Origin: Morella rubra
Lineage: Eukaryota > Streptophyta > Magnoliopsida > Fagales > Myricaceae
NCBI GenBank assembly: GCA_003952965.2
Contig: CM025853.1
Span: 27,741,752 to 27,805,751 of the forward strand
Direction: 5' to 3'
DNA length: 64,000 bases
Position numbers and translations under genes: made by a program. Shown piece by piece: positions 22,100 to 34,129 of the stretch. The stretch's first letter is position 1, and every line of letters starts with the position of its first letter. The notes beneath the pieces are model-generated. The model had not been told where the DNA came from and did not search any database. It saw only the letters and a program-made list of their open reading frames with translations.

Positions 22100-25000
22100 A
22101 TGGCGGCTAAGTCCCACCCGCAGACCAGCCAGACCAAAAAGAGGAAGCAAGTGCCAGGTGCTCAGACCAAAGCACCAGAACACTACACCTCCTCCAAGAA
22201 ACCCAAGTTCGTCGCCCGGAAACCGTCAGGTCCTCCGGACAGGGGCTCCACCCAAGCTTTCAAACCACCGAAACAGAAGTTTGCGAAATCGGAAACCGGT
22301 GAGGAGAACAAGGCTCCGATGTCGAAGCGAGAGCGCCGCCTCCACGCCAAGGTTGATTATTTTCGTACTTCTTTTGTGTCCATTTATAATTCTCATGCTT
22401 TTAACTTTGTATTACGAAGGTGATTTTTTTACTTGAATGCATTTTCACTTTTCATGCTAGCAAATCCTTTTTTCTTTTTTGTATTTTTTTTGTTTGCGCG
22501 CGCGTGTGTGTTAAAGTTAGCAAATTCAATGTAAGTTGATGAATGGAAACTGAATTTGTTAGACTGCAAATCGAGAATTCATATATTTTAATTTTTGATT
22601 TTTTGTTCGTTTCGTTTTGTGGGGATTTACTATTTATTGCAGGAACTGGCAGAGGCTAGGAAGAAAAGAAGGAAGCCATATTACACTCTGGAGCACGTGA
22701 GTACTATTTACTTGGTTTCATTTTTCTGGATTTTTTGAACTAACTAGTGATCGATAGTCAGCTGCCAATAGTTGCCCCTGATCTCTAGGAAAGATTTTCT
22801 ATGGAATAAGATTTGTCAAATTCGTATTTTTCATGGGTCATTACGAGGTTTTTTTCACAAGCTTTTTTGAAGTTTGCAACACAATCCCCAGGTATTGCTT
22901 TAATGAGAGTAAAACCCCAATACAAAGTGGGTTTTATTTACTGTTTAAAATTTTTTTTAAATATCAATTATTAAATTTATGTTTTATGTAAGAAATTTCC
23001 AGCTTCATATAGGCTGAACAAATCGAGAGATAGCATTTGTGATGGTGGGAGTATCTCAGCTTAGTTGAATTTTCTATCAGTAGTCATTACGAGGTTTTTT
23101 TCAATTGAATGGTACAAGCTTTTTTGTACCGTAGTTTGCAATGTAGTGTTTGGTTGTAAAATTTTAATAAAATTTTGTGTTGGTGTTAAAAAGAGGTGGT
23201 ATTGAATTGGCGAATGAGAGATAAAATTACAAGGAAAATTTTGAAGTATGTTTGTAAAGGTAAATGTTAATAAAATTTTATTAAAATTTTGTTAAATTTT
23301 TTGATAAACAAACACTATGTAAGTATTATTGTATAATATGATCAATGCCCCATTGAGCATATGTATTTATGCTTCAGAATGCAAACATATTCCACAATTT
23401 TCTTTGTTAGTACGTTCTGTTTTACCACAAGTACTCTCTGCAGAAATTTAGTGGGAGTATGTCATTGCAACTTCGGTAGAATCTTAACAACTGTTCTTCA
23501 CTTGATGAAAGTGATTACTTTTTTGGCCAATGGGAATGTTTTAGCATGGGTTTCTTTTTCATTATGCGGTGACAGTATTTTGCTATGGCTTGTCTATGAA
23601 CCCACTAGCTGAGCTCACCATGGCTTTTTGCTAATTTTTTATTTTCTCTAATCTTCTACAGGAGCTTGCATCTCTGTGGGAAAAGATGAGGTGTCGCAAC
23701 ATTGCGAAAGAAGACAGATCTAAGTATGCATTTTTGTTACATTTGAATCTTCCTTTGTGGAATTTTATTATTTTTTTTCTTTCTCCTCCTTAGGTTTCTG
23801 TGGTTTTGTTTTCTGTGTTAACTATCTTAAGGTTTGTTGCTGAAGCTCTCCAAAAGATGAAGGGCAAGATTCCTGAAATAGCAGGGTCCCATATTTCTTC
23901 TCGTGTGCTGCAGGTATCTTTTGGTATTCAGTTTGCAATGGGAATGAATTTAAAGTTGCTCTTTTCGTTTGAGGAAGCATCTAGTTATTCTGTTTCTTTT
24001 ACCACAGACTTGTGTTAAGTACTGCTCACAAGCTGAAAGGGACGCAGTATTTGAAGAGCTTCAGTCACATTTTCTTACTCTTGCGTGCAGCACTTATGCA
24101 GTACATCTGGTGAAGAAAATGTTAGACAATGGTATGGGTTAGCTTGAAAAAGCAACTGAGAAACTGGAGGACATTTCTCAAAGGAACTGTTTGTTTGCAT
24201 TTTATCTGGCATATTAGCAGTTAAGTTTTTCTATTTTTCTTTTTGCAGCCTCCAAAAAACAGCTGGCTGGGTTTATCTCTTCCCTTCATGGGCATGTGGC
24301 TTCATTGCTTCGCCACATGGTTGGATCAGTTGGTATGTTTCGATGTTTTCTGGTGCAGTTTTTCATTGCTCTTGGATTTTTCTTCCAAGGAATTGACGTA
24401 TCAAGATTATCATGGCCTAGGTTATAGCTAGATATGTTGACATCTTATATTTTTCACTTTTTCAATTGCCCAAATGTTGCTTCATTTAGATTTTTTCATG
24501 TTCTCATTCTGCAATGACTTAATAACTAAATAAGGGAAAACATTTTTTCCCGTCTTGCAAGATTAAATGGTAATAATTTTGGGTGAGTACCTCTGGAGTT
24601 TTCTGGTTCTATATCAGGGTGATGCTTGTAAGTATTTTTAGGGCGAGTAGGGAGTTTGAGAGCCATGTGGGGAAGAAGTAGAAGTAAAGTCATAATGTAC
24701 ATCATTTGTTTTGTTTTGTGGCATTGGCACTATTTATTAAAATTCACCCTACAACTGAAGTTGAAAAGATTATGTCAATAGATCTATTTCCAGCAGGAAG
24801 CCATCTACATTTTTCTCAAACCTCAGAGATGGTTACATTCCAAACATTTCTGTTTTAGTGAATCAATCAACATTCTTTTGTGCAGTTGTTCAGCATGCAT
24901 ATGAGTTGGCAAATGCAACACAAAAGCAGGAACTTCTGATGGAATTATATTCTACAGAGCTTCAGTTGTTTAAGGACCTAGTTTCATTTAAGGAGGGCAG

Positions 25001-28000
25001 GTACAGTTTCAACCCCCCCCCCCCCCCTCTTTCCCCTTTTCCTCTGTCTCTCTCACCTTGCCATTTGAGAGTGTGTTGATCTACTTTTCCTCATTGCTTT
25101 GTCTTTTTAATAACTTAGGGCATGTTCGTTTTGGTAAAATTTTAAGTATGGTGTGAATATTTAGGTGATGTTGGAGTTTTATTGGTATTTGTGTAGAAGT
25201 AATGTTGGGATTGTAATTTTAGAGGGTTGGATTCAAATTCTAAAAATTTCACCAAAACCAACATGCCCTTAGTGTATTCATCAGATAGCAGGATGGTTGA
25301 TTCTGATAAAACTTCTGTAATTTTTATTGTTCTCTAGAATCCATATAAATTCAGGAAAATGACATATTCAATCTCCTACAGATATTGTCTAATTGCAGGA
25401 CCAAAAATTGAAAATCTGGGTTTCTGTTGTTTCTTTTTGAAACACTTATTTTCAGATCTCTGGACGGTTGTAATCCAAATTTTCATTCGCTCAAAGGAAA
25501 GAAATTTAAAGAAAGTAAAAGGTGTATGTCTTAGAATACTCTGAATTTGTTTGTGACATAGAAGGGAAAAATATGATAAAATGATTATTTATTAGAGTTT
25601 TCCTCCTATTATTTTGGTTCATTGGTCAAAAGGCTGGTATCTTCACTCATAAAGTTTGGAACCTATTCTTAGAGTTATTCACCTTCTTACTATTCCAGGT
25701 TGCTTGCACTATCAATTTCTTTTCCCTGGTTTAGTTACCTATTACTTCCTGTAGGATACTGGTTGCCATGCTGCTATAATTTGTATGTCTTAATCTTTTG
25801 ACATATTTCAGGTTAACGGATGTAATCTCAAAGCTTGGCCTGCAGAAAGGTTCAGTCTTGCGACACATGACTTCAGTGATTCAGCCAATCCTAGAGAAGG
25901 GAATAGTCGACCACTCTATCATACACAGGGTGTTAATAGAGTACTTCAATGTAGCTGATAAGGTGTTTTTGAAATTTTAAGATGCACCTTAAATTTGTTG
26001 AGAACTTCTGAATAATTTTCTTGCTTGCCTTTGTGGCTTCTTCTGATTTCTGAATCAAGTGTGTTGAAAAGTCCTCTGCAACAGATATAATCCAACAGTT
26101 GTCGGGTCCACTCCTTGTTCGAATGATGCATACGAGGGATGGATCGAGGATTGCAATGCTCTGTATCAAGCATGGGAGTGCAAAGGTTTGTCGCAATTCA
26201 TCGTAGAGTTCTAGTCGTAGGGGCAGATAGAAAATGGGAAAAGACTTATTTCTTCATGGTACTCTACTCTTGTGAAGCTCTGATTGTTGTTCAATTCTAA
26301 TTTGTTATTTTGCGTTCCATTTTAGGAAAGAAAGAAAATTATCAAAGGAATGAAAGAACACATAGGGAAAATAGCTCATGATCAGTTTGGTAGTCTGGTA
26401 AGAACTTCAAATTTCAGAAGCTCAAGTCTTTTTCTTCTCCCACTTCTTCCTAATGCTGAGAAGGGGGACTGCTCCTGATTTATTTTTTCTTCTAAAGTTC
26501 ATTATCATACTACACTTCTGTAATAATGTCTTTTCATGATATTGTTGTTGCAATCGAGAGTATGTTGGATTTTCCTGAAAGCATCATTTTCTCTGCCCTT
26601 TGACTTTTCAGGTGCTTGTCTGCATTTTTTCTATTGTTGACGACACAAAGTTAATAAAGAAGGTTGATATTATTTCAATCTGTCATGAATAGTTGTTCTG
26701 CATATCTACTGCAATATACCTTTCTGATGGAGACTCCATATCACTCTATTACAGGTTGTGATTCGTGAGCTTCAAAAGATTTTAAAGGAGCTGGTTTTGG
26801 ATAAGGTTTCTATTCTTCTTGCTCTACTTACAAAGTTTGGTGGATGAATCCAAATATGGTCTAACATTAAAAAATATGGTGCTCATTAGAGCATTTATTC
26901 GAATGTGTTTTTACAGACCTTTCTTGTGTCCCCTAATAATGGTTCCTGAAGTGCATGCCTGATTGCTTAATTTATTATCACAGGGGACTTTTTTCTATCT
27001 TGGATAGTGTAGGTTGTTATTTGTAACCTTTCTTTGGGCAATACTAGCAGAATGGCACTTAGAGATGGTTTACATCTAAATTCCGTCTATTAACCGTAAT
27101 TGGGTCGTATGGTTTTAACCCTGCTCTTTATAAATATGCATTGCTAAGTGATTCTATTTATCCTTTGTGAATTCTAGAATGGGAGGCGTCTGTTTCTGCA
27201 ACTACTGCATCCAAACTGTTCACGCTATTTCAGTCCTGACGATCTGACTTCTTTCAATCTATCTATTCCTTCTCTCAGTGCCAAGGTGATTGTGAACCTA
27301 GATATCTTTATGAAGAAAGTGAATGGTGATGCAGCTATATTGCATCTGACTGTATTTTATTGCTGATTGGTAGGGTGAGCCAGAACTGAGTTCTGAAGCA
27401 AAATCTTCAATGATTGAAGAAACCAGTGACGAGGAGGCCAAGCATGAGACAGCAGTTACTGTAGCTGAGGGCAATAAAAATACCTCTAGCGAGATTCTTC
27501 ACTCAGTTGAGGGAGGGAAAAAGGATGCTATCTTAAGGAGGCAAGAGCTGTTGATCGATAGTGGTCTTGCTGAGGTATTTTGCATTACTTTCTTGATTCT
27601 TTAACCAAGCTCCTTTTTCCTCTTTACTCTTTTTGTGCACCATTTTAAGTATTTCTTGCAATGTGTTCGGAAATATTGTGAAGCATTACATTTGTCATCG
27701 GTGTCATGTTTGATGAGATTTTGAATCTCTAATGATGTAGATCTAAATTTGCCTTAACTAGTTACCGAAATACTAACTTTGAGTGGGTAACTGGATGCTC
27801 AAATGCTTGCAGGGTCTAATTGATACATGCATTGAGAGTGCAGGAGAACTGCTTCGTTCAAATTTTGGGAAAGAAGTCATATATGAGGTAGGCCATATGT
27901 TTTACTTTGATCTATTATCTTAATGAAGTTAGATGGTGTTTAACTTTCCATGATCTTGTTCATTGTAATTCTGTGGTTGATAGCTGTACGGTCCTATTAA

Positions 28001-29322
28001 GTGGCGGAGGGAGGCCCCCCCCCCCAAAAAAAAGATTTTGAAAGTTGCCCCCTCCCCCTTTGCCCATATGCTATTTTTTCACAAAATATATTCTTGGCCC
28101 CCCAAAATTTTAAAAAATATCCCCTCAAACCATTTTTTAGCCTCTTAGGAATTTGAAATACAAATTTTGGCCTTGAATATTTAACACTAGGCTATCACTT
28201 TTAGTTTGGACAAATTTAAAAACACATTTGATAGGGCTAAAAAAATTCGAGATTCAACTTAAATCTTCAAAAATCTAGAAATTTTTCTTAAAACTGTAAC
28301 TTTTGAATAGTAAAAGGTTTTAAAATTTAAAAAATATATTCATTTTAAAAATAGAGAATATGAGTCTTTTCTCATCTTTTAGTATTTTTAAACTCTTTTT
28401 TGTTTATATCTACTTTTATATTATCTCTACAATGTCTTTATTTGTATTGTAGCGTCTTTACAACATACTCAATTTTAAAGTAATATAAACCCGTGCTATA
28501 TATTCTTAATTTAAGAAAAATCTTTGAGAATATTTTTCATAATCTGAGTTGTATTTATACAAACTTTTTCATATTTTATGTACAGTAAAGCATATAATAT
28601 AAAAACAAAAATAAGCATCATAATATTATTTTGGCCCCCCCAAAGATAAATTCCTAGCTCTGCCACTGGTCCTATTGGACATTGTTTTCTCATCAGATCC
28701 ATACGTTTTTTTTTTTTGAAAAGATTTAGCTGTTGGGAATCTCTCTTTCTCAAACGGAACACTATTGCTTCTCCATGAAATAAGCTGCCCTTAAAACTCC
28801 TTAAACCTTGACTTGCTACCTTGACCGACTGTTGGTCATGCATTCAGGTTGCTACTGGAGGTTCTGGTGGCTTTCTCCTCCCAACTTTAGATGACAAGTT
28901 AAATGCTCTTCATGAAGCAATAGCATCTCTTGCAGCAATGGCATCAGAAGAAACAGAAGAGGAGCATGTCCTAAACAATTTTCATTCCAGTCGGACCATT
29001 AGAAAACTTGTCTTGGACTGCCCCACATTTGCTTGTACTTTATGGAAGAACGCTCTGAAAGGAAAGAGTCAGTTGTGGGCTCAAGGTCACAGGTTAGGCT
29101 ACAGAGTCTTTCAAATCTAATTTGTTGAAGCTAGCATGAAAATAGATGTGATTTCTGATGTTATCTTTTGGGGCTTATTCTTTTGAATGCAGTTGTAAGG
29201 TAATCTGTGCATTCTTGGAGTCCTCTGATTCTAAGGTACTTGAACTGGCAAAAGAAGAGCTGCAGTCCTTGATAGATGATGGAATTATCAAAATACCTGA
29301 CACGAAAGCTGTCAGCAAATGA
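22100..29322 (+). CDS. PUM24: Pumilio/PUF6-type RNA-binding protein, APUM24-like
   Basis: Nucleolar PUF-domain protein family (Puf6/PUM3, plant APUM24) acting in pre-rRNA processing and ribosome assembly. Exons: 22100-22351, 22643-22696, 23662-23723, 23832-23913, 24008-24131, 24249-24332, 24886-25000, 25812-25962, 26060-26185, 26326-26397, 26612-26662, 26755-26805, 27178-27285, 27374-27574, 27813-27897, 28848-29092 and 29193-29322. The basic N-terminus (MAAKSHPQTSQTKKRKQ) looks like a nuclear/nucleolar signal. Armadillo-like PUM repeats follow, e.g. ASKKQLAGFISSLHGHVASL, VVQHAYELANATQKQELL, DGSRIAMLCIKHGSAKERKK and DQFGSLVLVCIFSIVDDTKL, then the family's C-terminal region with RQELLIDSGLAEG and NFHSSRTIRKLVLD, ending DTKAVSK. 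No stops or frame breaks seen. It is convergent with the J-domain gene, 510 bp from stop to stop. Confidence 0.9.
23146..23326 (+). mobile_element. AT-rich MITE-like element, copy C, in PUM24 intron 2
   Basis: Begins TAGTGTTTGGTTGTAAAA and ends TTGATAAACAAACACTATG; the ends are imperfect inverted repeats. The interior (TTGTGTTGGTGTTAAAAAGA, GAGGTGGTATTGAATTGG) matches copies A and B. Confidence 0.65.
25118..25268. mobile_element. Harbinger/Tourist-like MITE in PUM24 intron 7
   Basis: A 151-bp element with TIRs GGGCATGTTCGTTTTGG (left) and GGGCATGTTGGTTTTGG (right, reverse complement). It is flanked by the 3-bp duplication TTA (25115-25117 and 25269-25271). A TWA target and GGGCATGTT-type ends are typical of PIF/Harbinger MITEs. 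Confidence 0.85.
27999..28668. mobile_element. hAT-like non-autonomous element in PUM24 intron 15
   Basis: A 670-bp element with ends AAGTGGCGGAGGGAGG and, in reverse complement, CAGTGGCAGAGCTAGG. An exact 8-bp duplication GTCCTATT lies at 27991-27998 and 28669-28676. G/C homopolymers sit just inside both ends and the core is AT-rich. No transposase. It lies 101 bp after the exon ending at 27897. Confidence 0.85.
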
Positions 29323-29832
29323 AGATTAATTAAAGGCACTCATGGTAGATTAACGAGGTTGTTACTCAACAGAACAGAAATGACATCCTGCACGTCTCTG
29401 GCTGATTTACATTCTCATGCAATTCAAGTAAATGTCATCTTGTGGTCAAAGGTAGTATTAAGTGTATCTGGAGAATTTTTTGGATTAACCGAGCGCCTCT
29501 AGGCGAAAGGTGAAATTTTGTAACCAGACTTTACTGTCATATTATCTGAGGTTTTGATAATGAAAATATTTGAGCAGCAAAAAAACCCTGTATATTCGCA
29601 TACTAAGAGCCAACTGTGTTTATGCTTTTTTTGCAAATTTTCTCTATTTTTGACGGTGGAAATGTGTTGGATCCTGATGTTGACCAGATTCTAAGCGGCC
29701 GACAGAATTTGTCAGGCAAAATTTTAATATTACTGTTAAGTTCAAGACGAATACAAAAAGATCATTCCAAGATAATAACTCCCATCGCATTGTATTTTGT
29801 CAATGCAGCACATTGCATCGTTTATGCTGTGA

Positions 29833-31541
29833 TTAGGAACGCACACAAGCTGCAGGTTTGCTTCTGAGAATTTCTCTTTGTGATCTGACTTCAAAAATTG
29901 GTGTGTCATACCGCCTGCTTCCTTGTTCATAATTTAGAAGACTCCCTGTCTGCAAGTACCAATAGTTCGCAGGTTTCCTGCAAACTCGAGTCCTCAGATG
30001 GGGGTAGCCATGGAATGAGTAGTCGGACGGGTTGAAAATTGGAGATTCTTTCTGGGGCCTGTTATTACTTGGGAATAAGCAGTCGGCCGGATTTAAGAGT
30101 GAGGATTCCTTCCTTGATGTTGCTTTAGCCCTCAAACAGTTCTCTATTACCTTGGCCTCCTCTTTGAATCTTTCTCTGATGTCTTTCAGACATTCCCAGA
30201 TTTTGTGAGACCTCGACTGACTCGTAAGATTCCTCGCCTTGTTTGCTGAACCACTGGAATGTCTACGAGTAGTACCGCAGGTTGTGTACGGAATTGTATT
30301 GCACTCCAAGCAGAAGTTTTTCCATCTTTCCAAGTCGAAGGCTCTTCTTCTTGCACTGTCAGAGAGACATGTATATGCCTGTAGAATAGGTTTTCAGTTT
30401 GAATTGAGGACTCTGATAGGAAAGGTCGAGAAACTATTTTGACCCAAAATGTGTTTACGGATTTTTGGATAATGCCATATTTACTACTTAGTACTTTCTT
30501 AACTATTATCATTACGCAAGATGAGATCATTCTAAGGCGTACATGATATTTATTTAAAATAATAACCAAAGAGGGAAAGAACCAAAAAAATAAAAAAAAG
30601 GGTAACTTTGACTTTTGCGGTGTGGGACAGTTGACAGTACGAATGAATTGAGAGATGCAGATGAATGCAGTGGCTCACCATACCTAACGTGCAAATGCAA
30701 TTGGTGCAATGCGGTATCTCAAAGACCAAAATTCTGACCCGAACTGTATTGTCCGGATTTTCCATTTATTCTTCTGTCATGTGGGCAGCCCGTGTCAACC
30801 AATCCCTGGCTCTTATATTCATCCACTTTATGGATGAGTTTGCCTTCTTTAGCTTGGATTTACCCTTGTGTTTAGAAATTATAAGGAACGCGTTAAACCT
30901 GGTTCTGATTGAGGTTGGGGCGATATATGGATATTGGAGAGGGCTAATCAATGGTTTTTTTCTGGTTCATGGAGTAGTAACTCCATCCTGCGAACTACAT
31001 ATTTGGTTCTGAGCAATGTAGCAATCTAGTTATATTATTCTTCAGCTAGCTAGCATGCAAATCTTCTTAAGACTAACCAGAGATGGAGGAAAACGAATCT
31101 AACCTCAGAGACAAGCTTGAACGCAATTTCAGCCTTGGGATGCTTGTTCTTATCTGGGTGTAGTTGCAAAGCTGCACAGAAAACAATCCTCACAAAACAG
31201 GAAAAATGAAAATGCAGGTAGGTAACACCAAATATCGATGAATGAAACCCACCAAGCTTGTGGTATCGCTTGCGAATGACATCTGTCTCTTCATTTTCTT
31301 CCACCTATATGAACAAACAAATCTCGAATCACAGGAAGAACTTCTAAGAAAGACTACTTAAAAGAAAAAAGATCGTGAGGACTCAAAAACATACTCCAAG
31401 AACACGATACCAATCGACGAAACGTGATTTAACCCTGCTGCAACCATGTCTATGAGCGCACGCAACATAGCATGTCGAAATGGAGCAAATTTTGGTTACC
31501 AAATGGGCTTTGAGATCAGATTCTTGTCCCCCTCTATCCAT
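29833..31541 (-). CDS. Plant J-domain (DnaJ) protein
   Basis: A type C/III J-domain protein, presumably an Hsp70 co-chaperone. Four exons: 31541-31395, 31304-31253, 31171-31104 and 30378-29833; they join in frame to 270 residues. The J domain starts near residue 43 (FVDWYRVLGVEENEETDVIR) and holds the HPD motif in QLHPDKNKHPKAEIAFKLVS, followed by AYTCLSDSARRRAFD. The last exon gives a Cys-containing segment (LERWKNFCLECNTIPY), a basic coiled stretch (DIRERFKEEAKVIENCLRA) and a plant-specific tail ending AACVRS. The N-terminal 40 residues (DLKAHLVTKICSISTCYVAC) are also seen in plant relatives as I recall them. No zinc-finger or G/F region. A CTT repeat lies in the leader. Substrate unknown. 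Confidence 0.85.
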
Positions 31542-31612
31542 TGTGAAGAGATGGGAGAAAATGTTTTGGAAGAGGATGAGAAAGGGTGAAATGGGATGCT
31601 AAGATTAATGCC

Positions 31613-31637
31613 TTTTTTCTTCTTCTTCTTCTTCTTG
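31613..31637. repeat. CTT microsatellite in the J-domain gene leader
   Basis: Six to seven CTT units about 75 bp upstream of the J-domain start codon; on the sense strand an AAG-rich leader or core promoter tract. Confidence 0.6.
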
Positions 31638-31799
31638 TGTGTCTCTTTCTCTCTTGTGGTTTTAAGAAAATAGAGGCAGTGATTATGAGGTGGAGCGGTT
31701 AAGAAAAAAGAGCAAGGTTTCCGGGGAGAGTATTTGAAAGTGGATCAGTTGGTGGGAATTAGAAAGAAGTGGAGCTCGGAGAGGTTAACGTTAATTCTG

Positions 31800-34129
31800 C
31801 CATGTGGCACTTACCTGAGAATGTCTTGGGCCATTTGGTCCTTCTGTTTGGTTTAACCACAACGCTTTCCACTTAAAAATCCAACGGTCCTTCTGCATTA
31901 CAGCAAAACTCTATTAACACCCCCAACTAGTTCCATATCCTTCTCATTCAGTAACTCAAATGAGCCTTCACAATCCTTCAGCAGAAAATCATATAAACCT
32001 TCAAACAGGCCAGAATATATAGAAAACCACTGAACCAGAACCAGCTCAAAAACCCCATTAAAGAGAAGGTCCAAAACCCACCATTAATGGCCAATTATGC
32101 AGATCATACAGCATGGTAAGAGTAGGTGCAAATTGCCGGCAGGGGGGCCGGATTTGAAGACTTGGAAGAATACACTGAGGACCAACCAGGCAGGGTTAAA
32201 AGTTTTTGTTAGGTATATATCACCGAGTTGAACAGGCACATGATATTGAATACATAGTAAAATTACACGTGAAAATGGAGCGTCTGTTAGGTGTGTGACC
32301 CCACGCATATAATGCCCATGGTTGAAGCCCTTGCATGAAAAAGTGATAAGCAGCAGGTGATTTAAAGTAACCCACAGGCCCCTACCATGGGTGGAAAAAA
32401 CTTGTGCCAATGTTCTCTGATTTAATATATTGCCCAAGTATCTGAATTGAAAACTGGCCACTTTCCTGAATGCCTGAATCACTTGCATTTCCTACATTTT
32501 AGTTAGACAAAAAGAAATGCCCAAGACAAACTTGTGTCCGGCTAGCTATCTTCGGCACTCGTCGCTGTCAGATAACTTGGACTCTAGAGGGCTACTTTTG
32601 TGTCAAAAATAGGTCACGGGTGCCCTTATAGACCATGGTCTATCCAGACACTTGCATATTTGATTGAGCATGAGTACACGGCTCTGATTAATGAAGAGAT
32701 TGATGTAAAACAAGGACCATTTGTCCTATAGGTACGAGTTATATTAGACAGATTATCTCCTGCTTTTGTTCTAATCGAGAGAAGTGAGAACCCAATGTTT
32801 TTTCATTAATCGTCGAGATCATAATTCTGAGGACTTGAGAACTTGGAACTTGGCAAGGCATTGGACATTGGAGCGTTTTGCTCTCGAGATTGGCAAGGAG
32901 TTGGTGTTAAGTGTATCAAATGTAGCTTTTGTTTGTATAGGGAAAAACTTCCAATGGGGGAGCAGGAAAACTCAAATTTTATAGTGCAAGATCACATAAA
33001 ATGTCAAACTTCGAGTCGTTGGAATCCGAAATCCAATGCTGCTTTCCTGGAATAGGTGGATAGGCCGGACTAACGATGCCTATGCTACGGTTTAGTGTGC
33101 GCTACATCATAGAACCGACGGCCTGGACATTGATTTCCTCTTTCACTCTTTCGCTATTCAAGGCATTCATATAGGTTGCTCAAATCCACGTGCTATTTTG
33201 GCTTTGAGGACCAATAATACAAACAAAGCATTATGTGCTTCGTTGATCGTAAAATTTAGTGAGGAAAGCTTGATCGTCCATCCTGTGTACACCGAACGTG
33301 ACCCTGAAACGTATTGCATTCAAAAAATTTCCCTAATAATTTGGAAAACTTTTGACATGCTAAACAATAATTACGACTCCCGTGACAAACTCCAGCAGTA
33401 GATTGATAAGTTTTAATGACTATATTACTATTAAATTATGTAATTAGAGTGTAATTCATCTACCAGATTAGGAGCAGGGACGAAGCTAATCAAGAGATCG
33501 GCCTTAAATAAAATTTTCTCAATCGTATCAGCTATAGTATAATATTCTTGTTTATTCTTGAGTTATTATAAGACAATCATGACTTTTTCAAAATTGTTCT
33601 CTACCATTATAGAACAAGATTCGGGCAAAATATGACAAAACCAATACGCGTGTTTAAACATGTACCAAAAAAAAGAAGAAGCTTGTTTAAACTTTCATTT
33701 GCGGGCCTAGACTAAGGATTTTTTGTATAAATTTTCGAGCTTGATAAAGTTATTTACAGATAATGTATCACTTATATATCTTACCTTTTTTTTTCTCCCA
33801 ATTACCTAATAATCATTGTGTTAGTGTATTTAAGTGTATATGGACCCAATTCTGTGTCAAATTGAGTCTAAATTGAGTTGTAATTCTTTATCAATTAAGT
33901 TTGTGTCTAAGTTTTCAAGAGGACAAGCATGATCTTTTGAAATTATGATTAGATTATATGATCTTATAGAATTTTGATAATATTGCATCACTAGATAGAA
34001 TAAGCACTTGTGATACTCAAGTTTTTAAACTAACGGAGGTAATACAATACTATCTTAATAAAAACATTATTCTTTTGAGCCTCTGTATCACTTGAGAATG
34101 TGGAAACATTATAATATATATATTTTTCT
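31800..34129. other. Spacer without recognised genes
   Basis: Ordinary AT-rich intergenic DNA. Open frames here are short, lack splice context and resemble nothing I know. No terminal repeats found. Confidence 0.4.

Noticed and set aside
28005..28100. Sequencing artefact because of C and G homopolymers
   Set aside because: The homopolymers lie just inside the ends of a hAT-like element with exact 8-bp duplications, so they are probably part of the element.
30766..30951. Extra exon of the J-domain gene
   Set aside because: The frame lies in the third intron and has no likeness to J-domain relatives; exons 3 and 4 already join in frame (SE-AYTCLSD).
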